From positions 434,001 to 498,000 of the forward strand of contig JAJNNX010000042.1 in NCBI GenBank assembly GCA_023159155.1: a DNA stretch of 64,000 nucleotides, read 5' to 3'. Below are positions 23,041 through 33,765 of this stretch, in pieces; positions within the stretch are counted from its first letter, which is position 1, and each line of letters begins with the position of its first letter. A program made the position numbers and the translations under genes. The notes beneath the pieces were generated by a model that had not been told where the DNA came from, searched no databases, and saw nothing but the letters and a program-made list of their open reading frames with translations. This DNA is from Ustulina deusta. Its lineage: Eukaryota; Ascomycota; Sordariomycetes; Xylariales; Xylariaceae.

Positions 23041-23772
23041 GGCGAGCGACACGAGCCTCGAGCTGTTGCACTACAAGGCAAATTGATTTGTAAAGATATC
23101 AAGCGAATCTTGTGACTTTTGTTATATTCGTAGGAATACTTGAGCACCAAGACCCCTTTCTTGTGGCGACCTTTGAGACAATTCCAAGATTAGAAGGTTA
23201 GGTGGAAGCCGCAACACCATCAATGCCTGTCTCGAACGGTTATCCATGCACGTTCCTGCATGTTGGTCACATCCTGGTTTTTAGCCTTGGCACCGAACGA
23301 TTCTCCAACTTCTTATTCCCTGCGACACGTGCAGGAACCTAGTCTAGAAAAAACAAATTGTCGCAATCGGACATATTTCCAGGCCTGGACATGTCCGGGA
23401 CAACCGAGTCGGTACAGTAACCTGCGTGAAGAGATGTGGCTCGACATCATACTTATACTTATACCTTGCCATGCACTGAAGCATGTACCGCTACTAAACT
23501 AGGTATACCAATAGGTACCCTAGTGTAGTGATCAAACTTCCAAGATCGTCCAAAGTGCCAGCCAAAAGGGATGGGAAGCCCCAGGGGCGAGTGACAGACT
23601 ATAACCCCCAGGGCATTAATACAACGTCTAGTATAACTCTAGATTCTATAACCCAATAGTCGGGATGAACCTCTTCATGATTTTCTTTCATCTTCTTCTG
23701 TCCTTCATTTGTCTTTTGTGCACTCGTTGAAGATCGGAGGGGAGTCTAAGTTGTTCGAACTCATAGGTCACA
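23041..23772. other. Divergent promoter region, P450 / rhodopsin-type gene
   Basis: These 732 nt separate two divergently read genes and hold the upstream sequence of both. The inverted repeat at 23368-23397 is the clearest candidate control site. A second inverted pair, GTTCCTGCA near 23,248 and TGCAGGAAC near 23,330, is also present. No coding region is seen. Confidence 0.6.
23368..23397. promoter_or_regulatory. CGGACAT...ATGTCCG inverted repeat, possible Zn2Cys6 site
   Basis: CGGACAT at 23368 and its exact complement ATGTCCG ending at 23397 flank a central palindrome TCCAGGCCTGGA. CGG...CCG everted or inverted triplets are the usual target type of fungal Zn2Cys6 regulators. The site lies 328 nt upstream of the P450 ATG and 376 nt upstream of the rhodopsin-type ATG. 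Binding is inferred, not shown. Confidence 0.4.
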
Positions 23773-25260
23773 ATGTTGTGGACACCAGAGCCCGGTACCC
23801 AGATGGTCTTGACCATCTTGGTAATCATCTTTTTGGTCCTCAACTATATCGGCGTGGGCCTACGATGCTTTGTGCGAATCGCCATCAACAATTCATTCAG
23901 CTATGACGATTGGGCCATGGTAGCTAGCTTGGTAAGCTCCACACTATGGCAAACAGGCTTATACATGCTGGCGGCTACATAATACTAACCTCACATAGTT
24001 GGGGTACAGTGGAATGTGCGGAACCCTACTGGCAGCCCTGATCTATGGATTCGGTGCCACTATACCACAACCGTGGTACGATTCGATAAAGGCGGCTCAG
24101 GTTAGTTATTCGAGTCATGACTACACGCGAGTTTAAGAAATGTAACTAACCGATGTCTTACAACACCCGTAGTCCATGTTTGCATTCCAGCTCGTATACG
24201 TAGTAGCAGCATATCTGTGCAAGGTCAGCGTTGCCTTGGTCCTGTTGCGAATTTCGGGCACGGATAAGAAGAGCCCCGTTCGATTAGTTCTCATTGGGTC
24301 TATCGTCGTCGTAACTATCTTCTCGGTAGCGACGTTCCTTGCTCTCTCCTTGCAGTGTCGACCGGTTACTCTCAACTGGGGTGTGGGCAAAGGCGAGTGT
24401 GTCGCATCACATGTTATTACTGACATCGCCTACGCCTTCTCGGCTGCCGACATCGCAAGTAATTGGCTTTATGCGGTAAGTTATACCGTCTCGGTAGCGA
24501 ACCTCTACCTTAAACGGTCTTTTTGCTTTTGTATTGTTGGACACTAACATTCCAGTGGCGTAGACATTACCGATTGTGATGCTTTGGAATGTCAAGCTCA
24601 CTCTTCGTGTTAAGCTCTCAGTGATTCTTCTATTGGGGTTTTCTTTCACGTAAGTCCAAAGTAAGGACTCCATCGTGGAAGAGCTGATATGCTAATAAAT
24701 TGAATAGAAGCAGTATAGCCACACTAGTGCGTCTGAAGTACGTCGTCGACCTTGGCTCTCTAGGCTCGACCGATCCTGGATTGCCATTGAGATTATTAGA
24801 CTCGATCATTTGGTAGGCTGCCTTGATTCATTGTCTCCTTTCATCGTACCTCCTTGGTCCTATGGCGGTACTACCACTCGCACACAACCCTCATGCCATC
24901 GCGAGCTCCAGACCTGCCTATACATTCCTGTTTCTAACATTCTGATATAGGTCCCATCTCGAGATTGCGTTAGCTATCTTCGCAGCATCGCTTACCGCTT
25001 TGCGACCTCTCCTCAAATTCATTACTGGTCGAGAGGAGTCCAGTGCTAGAACCACGGCCTGGACCGACCATCAGTCGCGCACTCGGGGCAGAATGACTCC
25101 CGCAATACGTCTTGACAACCTGAAGGACAACCAATTTGACGACGATGGGAGTCAAGAGTTTATTCTTCACACTGGTCAGGATCAATTAAAAGAAAGCCAC
25201 ATCGACAACGGCGGCATCTACAAAACTACGGAAGTAGAGGTCACGCGCCATGCTGTATAA
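23773..25260 (+). CDS. Seven-helix Fung_rhodopsin-domain (PTH11/SAT4-like) membrane protein
   Basis: An integral membrane protein of 354 residues of the large fungal rhodopsin-domain family, to which PTH11-like candidate receptors belong; ligand and role are unknown. Six exons, 23773-23931, 23999-24100, 24173-24475, 24564-24649, 24708-24812 and 24951-25260, splice in frame through introns of 67, 72, 88, 58 and 138 nt with GT-AG ends. Hydrophobic helices appear in order: VLTILVIIFLVLNYIGVG; around GYSGMCGTLLAALIYG; FAFQLVYVVAAYLCKVSVAL; LIGSIVVVTIFSVATFLAL; the ASNWLYATLPIVMLWNVKL segment; the helix LSVILLLGFSFT; and LEIALAIFAASLTALRPLL. The SYDDWAM stretch after helix 1, CVASHVITDIAYAFSAADIASNW and the ALRPLLK ending are family hallmarks. 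The C-terminal tail of about 80 residues is hydrophilic and probably cytoplasmic. It lacks the N-terminal CFEM domain of true PTH11. Divergent from the P450. Confidence 0.9.
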
Positions 25261-27816
25261 GAAGACCTTCTGTTTGCAGACAGCAGCGTGTTATCTGTCG
25301 GCGAGGCTCCATTTGCCTACGATTGGCTTTCCTGCCGGCCTTGCCAACACTCGCATGACACTGTCTGCCGTGTGCAGATTTCGTATATAATTAGAATTAA
25401 AGGAGCATTCCGTCTTTCACTCGATCTAGCGATCATTGTCAGCGCTATTAGATGTGTGCTGCCCACACACACACGTTCTTAGCCTTTTGTAACACCTTGG
25501 AATGGAAAGTTCGACACAGTCATTACCGGAGATGAATATTAATACATAGTTTTTATATAGCACAAGACTTCTGCGGGGAAGTTACAACGACTAATGCGCC
25601 CCGCCACCCGGAAACAACATGGATTCCTTAATATTATATGGACCCTATCCCCGAGATCAGTACTCACTGGCTTAGAGGTTTAACTTTAACCCCGTTGCGT
25701 AGTGACCATGATGAATCTTTGAATAAGTCCAATTGCTACTTGTAAATGCATCGCAGATAGTGCTCCAGGCGGGATCATACGGTGCCGAGCATTTAACTGC
25801 CACCTACCGAGACAGATCCGCTGCGAAAGACCGACCGGGACAGGCGCTGGGATGGCTGCTTGGCCACTGGGTTCTATGATACCTGCTACGCCCCATAAAG
25901 CATGCAAAAGAAACTGGAACGGGCTGGGGTCGGATAACATTATATGTGACAGAGAAGACACTAGCTCACAGGGAGCTGGCTTGGAAGACATGACGTAAAT
26001 AAGGGCTGTGGTTATTTCCACCGACTAATGGTATACGGAAGATCTACGCGTGTCAGGGACCAGGGTCACAGGAGGATAGAAGCCACCCCGGTGGGCTTGT
26101 ACTATACGGTATGTCTATATAAAGGACTGACTTTTCCCCAAAATACTGGAAGAAGGGAGATCAGGAATCAATGATATTGAGCCCTTACCCATACAATTCT
26201 ACCTCGGAGTGACCTACCTGTGAACTACCTTCACTCTGGGACATCCATCTCTGACAACGCGACCAGGAAAGTCCACGTGAAGGTTATACACCGCATAAAG
26301 GTTATACGCGATATATGCTACCGAATGGAAGTCTCTGTCTTCTATACAGAATTTCTCGATCCTCAATAGTTGGCTATTCAGCCTCTGCTCAGTTGGGACA
26401 GTTGCCGGCCTCACTAAGGTCCGAGGATGGATAGGTGGAGGTATATATAGATCTAGCATTTTCGCCTTATTACTGAAGTTTTGAAGGAAGCATAGGATTG
26501 TTGCAAAGAAGATTATTTGTAAGTTGAGTACATCCTCCAAAGCACTTAGTTAAGCCCTTGTTCTAACTACACTATCGACTTCTACTTAAAACACTAATAA
26601 TACTATAAAACAAAAGCGATAAATTTTCTGGGAGCAGAGGAAACGTGGGATAGGCAGACTGAAACTAGAAACAATCAAGCGTGATGTAATTATTCTAACC
26701 GATAAAAAACTAGTACATATTCTTAGCCATTCTAGAGAAAAGGGGCATGCGCTCTGGACAGTAGTACCGAAATGACGAGCGTATTGTGATGTTTCCAGCA
26801 ATCTCGCCGAAAGTCTCTGGCTTCTACTCTGGTCTGTTGCCGTAAGAATGCATGGTCATCTCACGATATTATCCTTGGACTTGAGGGCATGCGGTGAGCC
26901 CTAAACGCCTAGTGAGATATTTTTGCCATAAAACTTATGGGATACGGCATATATTCTACATCGCGGATCCAACAACCTTGTCTTCAACTCAGGTCAAGAC
27001 TTGGAAAGCGCAGTCCGTGTCTTGAACTGTATTACAAACGATAATTGTAGTAAACATATACAATTTGTCGCATGGCTATTTACCTACTAATAACACAGGG
27101 AAGACTCTTCAAAATTGACAAGCGTGAGCACGGAAACAAATTAAATCTATTGGGTCGGTGATGGCCAAGAAATTCACTGGAACCTTTGAGCCGAATATTG
27201 CCTAAGGCTATAATTAGAGTCTTTATCGATAAGTCGATGATCTGCGGTGTAAAGTCCCCTCAAGAGGTTTGGCCCGATAAATTCACCCGCCAATCTCCAA
27301 AATTACCGAAACTAATATGCGTAGCGCCACTAGAGGACGCCAGAGCATGTCTTGGCCATCAAATTACCTGATTAGGAAAAAATCCGTGGCTGCGGTATCT
27401 GCTGAGCCTTCGCACTGGCGAGACTAGTGGTTCCATCAGCGTCCGGGATATCTCGAAGAATACGCCGTATTTGCAACATCGCAAAAGGCACTGCCAAATC
27501 GATACGTAAAAGCAGCGAATCGAAATCATTAAAATTGTTAACTAATCTAAGGTCAAAGCTAGAACTAATTAACCATGGCTTTGTTCCCTGTTTAGTTGTA
27601 GTTTTAGTGAAATGACTAACATACGCCATCGGCTTCACCCCAGCCTATGTATCATGAGCCTTTGCAGTGCCGTAGATGCGTCATGTCCAACATCAGCTTG
27701 GCTGTATCCGCGTGTTTAGGATGATCCAGCCTTGGTAGTCGGGTTGTGGTAAGATATTGCTCATGATTGTCACTATTTTTCGAGGACCCCATCCCCAGCT
27801 CTTCCAAGTCAACAGC
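25261..27816. other. Long intergenic region with repeat R2 copy 1
   Basis: No firm gene. A minus-strand frame from the ATG at 25991 down to 25686 (101 residues) has fairly protein-like composition, and a TATATAAA-like site lies about 125 nt upstream at about 26,115. It has no motif and I do not call it. The stretch at about 26,350-26,560 is a dispersed repeat. The rest shows nothing. Confidence 0.5.
26350..26560 (+). repeat. Diverged dispersed repeat R2, copy 1
   Basis: Aligns by eye with about 46,505-46,675 in the same orientation. Shared blocks are GCTATTCAGCC, GACA-TTGC-GGC-TCACT, TCCGAGG, TATATAGA-CTAGCATT and a late block resembling ATTCTCCAAGG / CATCCTCCAAAG. Class is unknown; a solo LTR or relic of a small element is possible. 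Confidence 0.55.
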
Positions 27817-27829
27817 TATATAACACGTG
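27817..27829 (+). promoter_or_regulatory. TATA box and E-box of the serine hydrolase gene
   Basis: TATATAA at 27817-27823 is immediately followed by CACGTG (27824-27829), 98 nt before the ATG. The CACGTG overlap could bind a bHLH factor; this is inferred from sequence only. Confidence 0.45.
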
Positions 27830-27914
27830 CTCCCATCGAACATCCCCAGAATACGAGGCATGCCTTAACTGCCTACCCAACCCATCGCACCCACGGTAGC
27901 CACCACTAGCCAGG

Positions 27915-29675
27915 ATGCATTCTTCGATTACTTTCACCGTCGCTTCACTATGCCTACCTACGGCTTTCGCCAGGTTTCTTGGGCCGCTCAATCTAGCTCC
28001 TGTCGACCTCACTAGTGATGCCAGCTGTGTGCGGTTAAAGTGGGAAAATATCACTTCAACGCTCGAAGACCATCTTACCCATAAAGAACGGGACGAAGCG
28101 TTATCTGGCTTGGATGACATTACTTTCTCGCTCGGCCTCTTCTCAGTTCATGACCCAAGAGCGGCAGGTTCTCTCCAATACCACCATACCGGTCCTGATA
28201 TCAAAAACTCATCATTTGGCGTGAACAAAGTCGACGGGAACAGCATATATCGAGTAGCAAGCATGACGAAGGTCATTTCCGTCTACGCTGGCTTGCTTCT
28301 GCTCGACCCCGGTGACTGGCATAAACCATTGACCGAGATCTTCCCCGAAATCGCCTCGCTGCCAAAGGACGACCCAGTCCATCATATTCAATGGGATACT
28401 ATCACGCCGTTCTCCCTTTCTTCCCAGATTTCCGGCATTCCCGCCAACGCGAGACCGTTCGATGCTGGCGAACTCTCCACTCCATTCTACTCCACAGACC
28501 CGGTCGACCCAACGACCCTCGGCTTGCCGCCTCTCACGGTTAACAGCACAGGCATCAACGTGCCCTGCCAGGACGCCAACTGCTCTGGGGTGCAGTACAT
28601 CGAAGGCATTCAATCTCCGACATTTCCAGTTTTCCAGTCGCCAGGTTACGCCAACACCAACTTCATCCTGCTTGGCAGGGTGATTTCAAAGCTGACAGGG
28701 CTCCCAACCAACGAAGAGTGGTTTCAAAAGGCTGTATTCGGTCCGTTGGGTATGACCAGCACATCGTCTCTGTCTCCCACGAAACCCCCATATCCTGGGT
28801 ATGTTGTCGCCGGTGACCCCGAAGCATTTGCTTTCCAAGGCGGAATCACGACTTCGTCGGGTGGCATATTCACAACGACCAACGATATCGCCAAGTTAGG
28901 CATCAGCATGCTGAATTCGACGCTTCTGCCGGCCGACCAGACACGTAAGTGGATGAAGCCAACCACCTTCACCGCTAGCCTTGACTTTGCGCTCGGCATG
29001 GGCTGGGAGATCTACCGGTACACCGACAAAGTGACTGGCCACGTAACCGACCTGTACACGAAACTCGGCGATGCCGGCAACTACGCAAGCTATATCGTCG
29101 TCGTACCCGACTACGACTTTGGATTTTCGGTGATAGTGACCAGCGGTATCGCGACAGCTGCAGAGCGAAGTGCCGCGGCACACCTGCTTGCGGACATAAT
29201 TAGTGAGACTATCCTGCCCGCCTTACGGGATCAGGCGGCCGTCGAGACGAAGCACAACTACGAGGGCACCTACACCAGCCCGGGCCAGAACACTTCGACG
29301 CTCACTCTCGCGTATAACCAGACGGCCGGTGCGGGCTTTGGGCTGACGATCACATCGCTCGTCAACAATGGTCGCAACTTGCTCCATCTCCTCCAGGCCA
29401 CCCTGGGCAGCGACCAGCTCGTGCTCGCGCCGTCGACGGTGGATCCCAAGACCAAGCAACGCGGGTTTGTGGCTACGGCTATAACATCCCCCGGCGAGTA
29501 CACTGGCCTCTTCTCTGAGATGTTTGCCACTAATATAGAATGGGTGAATAATAACGGTCTTACGTACGGTGGACAGGCTCTGGGTACCTTCTACTTCGAT
29601 GTCGCAGAGGACGGTAGCGCTGTTGCAGCCCTGCCAGCTGTGTTGCGCGGAAAGCGCTTTGAGAAGAGAGCATAA
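27915..29675 (+). CDS. Secreted beta-lactamase-fold serine hydrolase
   Basis: A penicillin-binding-protein/class C beta-lactamase-like hydrolase of 586 residues, probably an esterase or peptidase rather than an antibiotic-resistance enzyme. The single exon starts at the ATG at 27915 with a signal peptide (residues 1-19, ending TAFA). Catalytic elements visible are SMTK (nucleophile Ser116, base Lys119) and YAN (Tyr245, Asn247). The third motif is not a clear KTG; KLGDAG near residues 386-391 is the likely equivalent. Several N-x-S/T sites and a Cys pair near 218/223 fit secretion. After the roughly 430-residue catalytic part there is a beta-rich C-terminal domain of about 150 residues, as in many fungal members. 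A TATA box lies 98 nt upstream. Such proteins also occur in fungal metabolite clusters, but no such role is shown here. Confidence 0.9.
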   Translation: MHSSITFTVASLCLPTAFARFLGPLNLAPVDLTSDASCVRLKWENITSTLEDHLTHKERDEALSGLDDITFSLGLFSVHDPRAAGSLQYHHTGPDIKNSSFGVNKVDGNSIYRVASMTKVISVYAGLLLLDPGDWHKPLTEIFPEIASLPKDDPVHHIQWDTITPFSLSSQISGIPANARPFDAGELSTPFYSTDPVDPTTLGLPPLTVNSTGINVPCQDANCSGVQYIEGIQSPTFPVFQSPGYANTNFILLGRVISKLTGLPTNEEWFQKAVFGPLGMTSTSSLSPTKPPYPGYVVAGDPEAFAFQGGITTSSGGIFTTTNDIAKLGISMLNSTLLPADQTRKWMKPTTFTASLDFALGMGWEIYRYTDKVTGHVTDLYTKLGDAGNYASYIVVVPDYDFGFSVIVTSGIATAAERSAAAHLLADIISETILPALRDQAAVETKHNYEGTYTSPGQNTSTLTLAYNQTAGAGFGLTITSLVNNGRNLLHLLQATLGSDQLVLAPSTVDPKTKQRGFVATAITSPGEYTGLFSEMFATNIEWVNNNGLTYGGQALGTFYFDVAEDGSAVAALPAVLRGKRFEKRA

Positions 29676-30131
29676 GTGGACAATATACCTGGGGAAAAAG
29701 AGCTTAGAAGTGTATATATATCTCTTGTATTTATGATGATATGATATTTTTCTTTGATATAGGCAGATGATGCCCATTAACTTGGCAGGATTGGCCTAGA
29801 ACCGCATTTGGTGCACCGTATTGCCCTATAATTCTGCAGCTAACAGTGGAGTTCCAGGGATCGCCATCTAGGCTCCAGCTGCTTCCACACGTATTTGTTA
29901 TTCCTCGATGCTTATGATATCGGCTTTTAAATCTCAAGTTGAAACACATATGATATTTATAATAGCATTTGTATGTATATATTATCGGGGACCGTCACAC
30001 TTATAAGCATCCAACAGCGCCTCCGTGTAAGTCTGGATCCGAGTTCCTGGCTTGAATGAGAGCTCCGTTCGGCGGCTTGCACCTCTAGTTACACCCTTGT
30101 CGGTCCGATTTGCTTCGTATTGCCAGTCCCC
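29676..30131. other. Intergenic DNA
   Basis: 3' region of the serine hydrolase and upstream of the small F-box-like gene. No further feature is seen. Confidence 0.6.
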
Positions 30132-30761
30132 ATGCAGGCTTACTCGCCTCTCTTTTCGCTGCCCAGCGAGGTTCGCGACCGCATCTATGACTTTTATCTC
30201 ACCTACGACCACAGCGACTTCGAGGACACGCTACGTCCCCACAAGCGGTTCCTCGACAATGACGTCGTATATTCGCGGGCTCTCCCTGCGTTGATGCGCT
30301 CCTGCAAGCGTGCTTACCAGGAGATGTGCCCAGCCGTTCACGGCCGAGCCGTCATGCGAGTCGAGATGCGTGGGCGTGTCGAACGGCGCATTGGATTTGC
30401 AGTCCATGGGACGCTTCGCTTTGGCCGCCTTCGCAAGCTCTGGCTTCTAGTGCCTCTAGAACATCCTAACTGGAACCGATGGCTGTACTTTTTCAGCGAT
30501 GTAATAAGCCGTACGCCTAATCTTGAGGTCTTGGTTATAGACTGGGCCCCTCGGCCAACACGCGAGTACGATTGGGAGGGACGGGCTAATGCGAAGAAGG
30601 AAGATGAGTTCTGTGAGATAATCAAGGGGCTTAAGGAGCTACATACTCTCAAAGTTCACGGCAACGTCTCCGCGAGGTGGATCGACAGGCTTGGGGATTC
30701 GGTGCAGCGCGTGATACTTGATCGTTCCCGCTGGTGGCGAGAGCCTGGAATGGACCTTTAA
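30132..30761 (+). CDS. F-box/2EXR-like protein
   Basis: A predicted 209-residue protein starting at the ATG at 30132; the frame extends upstream only to a TTG. The N-terminus FSLPSEVRDRIYDFYL matches the F-box-like or 2EXR opening common in fungal proteins. The body is rich in Arg and aromatic residues, with an LxxL-rich segment (LRKLWLLVPLEHPNWNRWL and NLEVLVIDW) typical of these families. If a true F-box, it would recruit substrates to an SCF ubiquitin ligase, but the Skp1 contact region is too short to be sure. No intron is needed. It is an isolated gene with no clear functional partner. Confidence 0.65.
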   Translation: MQAYSPLFSLPSEVRDRIYDFYLTYDHSDFEDTLRPHKRFLDNDVVYSRALPALMRSCKRAYQEMCPAVHGRAVMRVEMRGRVERRIGFAVHGTLRFGRLRKLWLLVPLEHPNWNRWLYFFSDVISRTPNLEVLVIDWAPRPTREYDWEGRANAKKEDEFCEIIKGLKELHTLKVHGNVSARWIDRLGDSVQRVILDRSRWWREPGMDL

Positions 30762-31572
30762 CAGCGCAGCGAGAGCTAGTCTGCGAAGCCGGGACGCTTT
30801 AACGTCCTTTTCCGTCTAGATATCAAAAGCGCGGATTGTTCCCTCCTTCTCATTACTGAATGGGACACAGCGCGATTGGTGACGAAGGCCATCACTTAAG
30901 GCTCGAACTCTCCTTGTCTCGGGAGTTGCGCTCAATTGAGTTGGGATTATCGCAAAGTAGAGGTTGGTTGAGCTTCCTGGCGCTCGAAATAACTGTGCAT
31001 TGATGTACCATTTACATTCCCACTGGTTGTGCCTAGGATGCACCATCCATGCCGTAGCGCCTTGACCAAAACTAATACTAACTGCATTGCATCCGTAGAT
31101 GTATGCTTGAAAGTTGCCCTCTATTCAACCGATGTCGGAAGAGTGTTCCGTTGCTGGGAACCTCGATACGCATAACCTTGCAAAATGTACATACGGCTTT
31201 CCCACTGCCAGGATGCAATTTACCCAGATACTTTCCCATAGATAACGTACCGAGCCAAGCGCATTCGCTGTTGCCGTCCACCTGCACACAAGCTCCCCAG
31301 CCGCCTTCTTCCAACAATGCGCCCTCATACTAACCCTGCATTCCAACACCCATGCAATCTACTATTGGATGACATGGGGCCTGTCGCTGTTATTGGTGGT
31401 TCATGTCGATCCGTAGGCGGTATCGCATCACCTCTCGAGCTACGGAGATAACTTCAAGTGCCCACGACGGCCAGATAGTGGTGCGGTGGGTAGTTATCTA
31501 TAGCAAGACGGCCATGGCGCCTTCGGAAGAGAACGGGCGTGTCGGCTTGCTACTTTGAACTCCTCCAGCAGA
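30762..31572. other. Intergenic DNA between convergent genes
   Basis: Overlapping small frames on both strands at 31,078-31,349 show no motif. Nothing else is seen. Confidence 0.6.
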
Positions 31573-32489
31573 TCATGAACTATCGTTCGTCACCAAAACG
31601 GCACTGGAATACGACCCAGGACTTCCCATCGTATCATTGGTCCCTGTGCCATTCTTCAAGTAACAGAAGCCCGCATGCTCTTTAACAATAGTAACAGCGA
31701 CGCAAGGGCCCCCACCAACGCCCACATTGTTTTCTAGGTTCGCCGCATACGCTTTGTTATATTCTGCACACACCACAATACAATTTTCCAAAGTCGGCGT
31801 GTACGTCCGTAGGATATCATGTGTGGATGCCGTGTTGGCCCAGTTTGTCCAGCACTGCTCTCGGAATTCCTGCGGCGCCTGGCCGGTCCGCACCGGTATG
31901 GTCCTCCCGTCCGCTGAGTACGGCGTATACCCTATGTTGTTTATACCTGGGCAACCCCCGTCTGTCGGGACTAGGGAATCGGTCGTCGATGATGCAGTCG
32001 GTGATGAGGCAGGGGATGACGCGGTGGGTGACGCGGTGCTTTGGCTGCTGCTGGTATTGCTATTATCGCCGCTAACGAATCTATTGTTAGCTCGCCCAAG
32101 CAAAGAGAGAAAAGAAATATGGTTGTAAAGGTTATGAACCTTGAAGCATCCGTGGATGCCGATTTCCGCTGTGCGCTAAGTCCACCGCCTACACCACCGC
32201 CAATTCCCGCCGCAAGCACGATAAAAAGCGTCACGATCAAAGCCCAGAACACCGGTACAGAAAGGCCTAATACCTTGGTCTTCGAGTTTTTCGCGGATTG
32301 ACTTTCAGCTTGAGACAGAGTTTGCTGGTCTCCCCCAAACCTTGCGCTGCCGGTTTGCTCTTTCGGTAAAGATTCGCGGGTCGCCGTGATAGTGGGTGTC
32401 GGTGCTGGTAAAGGATACAACCCTGTCTCCGGGGGAACTACTTCGAGATCTGGCTGCTCATGCTGGAATTTTGCGCTTATCGAAGCCAT
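31573..32489 (-). CDS. Single-pass membrane protein with Ser/Thr stalk and Cys-rich outer domain
   Basis: A predicted type II membrane protein of 285 residues. Two exons, 32489-32140 and 32080-31573, are joined by a 59-nt intron (GTTCAT...AATAG with branch GCTAAC next to the acceptor). The N-terminal 70 residues are hydrophilic and cytoplasmic. One helix follows (VFWALIVTLFIVLAAG) running into a Gly-rich GGGVGGGL segment. Then comes a Ser/Thr/Pro stalk (about residues 120-150), and a C-terminal domain of about 130 residues with spaced cysteines, including CIVVCAEYN, a GGPCVAV segment and FCYLKNGT. The Cys pattern resembles PAN/apple-like ectodomains seen in many fungal proteins of this layout, suggesting a wall- or surface-associated role. 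The ATG at 32489 was taken because the frame's earlier start is a GTG. Function is unknown. Confidence 0.75.
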
Positions 32490-33659
32490 GTTGATTTTTA
32501 TGTGTGATAGTGCTATGGAAATCGTCTTTCGACTAGGCCTAGTGAGCACTACCAGTGTTCATGAGGGCAGAAGAACTACAATCTCAACTCCGTAAGATTG
32601 AGGCAAATACTTTCTCTAGGCTGTTTTATGAAGTCGCACAAAAAGAAATAAGGGTTCCGTGATTTCGACATTCGATCCCCAGAATAGTTTTTTCAGCTGC
32701 CTTTCCTGGTACGTAACATGGCGCGACCATGATTCAGCTGCGCGCGGATGTAACTTGAGCGCCGTAGGTAGTCGGTGGTTACCCAACGTGAAACAAAAGA
32801 CTCAAATAGAACGCGACATGATTCCTTCAGCGAATCCTCCTTACTACATATGTACCCCGGCACCTCCTATTCGCTGTGCGAGTACCTATTTCCTATTTCT
32901 GCGCATCAGCCAGCTTGTGGCTTGTCTATCCCAACCCAGACAGTCAAGCGTGGAGTCTAGCAACAGGGGTCGGCCCGCACGCAGGTCAATCTGCGGGGAC
33001 CAAAAGCCCCAGACAGACAGACCCCAATCAGTCATCATTGCCCATGACCCCCGATCATGAGACAAAGGATAGCCTCGAGCTCAACGCTTGCGAATTGACG
33101 TCTTTTCTCACTCTCATCAACCAAGAATATGGGCTTGTTATGGATATGTGTTGCGCGATAATTCCAAAATTCCTCAATCGGCGGGCTCTGCTACTGATAT
33201 CCGAAATGTGGCATTGTTCCCAGAATACTTCTTGGCCCGCGGCCAATGCCACATAGGTACGCCACTGCATCTGGAACAGGCCTGTTGTAGGGGAGTCTCA
33301 TCAACGGGTTTTAAACCCCTTCCGTATAAAGGAAATTGATAAAATAAAAGAGGAAGAAGACGGAGCGCAAAAAGAAACGGGACTTTCCGCCCCCCGCCCC
33401 CATTAAATCCTATTAGTTTCTAGACTACCTACCTATCTTCTAAGATCGCAGCTACCGATATCAACGTATATGGTATGCCACTGTCGCAGGCTTGCCAGAT
33501 GTTTAGAGCTACAGAGAAGATCTTCGCATGTACTGAATTGTAATATGCAGCCCAGACATTAGCAGTAATTGCGACATTATGGTGCTAGATGTTAGCATAG
33601 CTTGTCCCGTCTCCAACAGCGCGGGGCCAGGCCAAGCAATGAGAACTGAACTACCTTCG
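32490..33659. other. Intergenic DNA, divergent region
   Basis: Upstream sequence of both the membrane protein (-) and the carboxypeptidase (+). Frames at 32,659-33,339 overlap and have no motif. Confidence 0.6.
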
Positions 33660-33667
33660 TATATAAG
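33660..33667 (+). promoter_or_regulatory. TATA box of the carboxypeptidase gene
   Basis: TATATAAG lies 106 nt before the ATG at 33766, the same sequence and nearly the same distance as for the amylase gene. Confidence 0.5.
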
Positions 33668-33765
33668 TCATCCGATGGGCCTATAATATCCTATGCCGTA
33701 CCATTTTTCGGTGAGCTGAGATTCTATTTCGTAGAATTAAGGTGCAAGTCTGTCTCATCGACGCA

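Noticed and set aside
25686..25991. 101-codon minus-strand frame with a TATA-like site upstream
   Set aside because: Composition is plausible, but there is no motif, no conserved feature and no second line of evidence. Left uncalled.
27915..29675. Antibiotic-resistance beta-lactamase
   Set aside because: SxxK and YxN motifs are shared by a broad fold. A signal peptide, a large C-terminal domain and the fungal context point to a general serine hydrolase.
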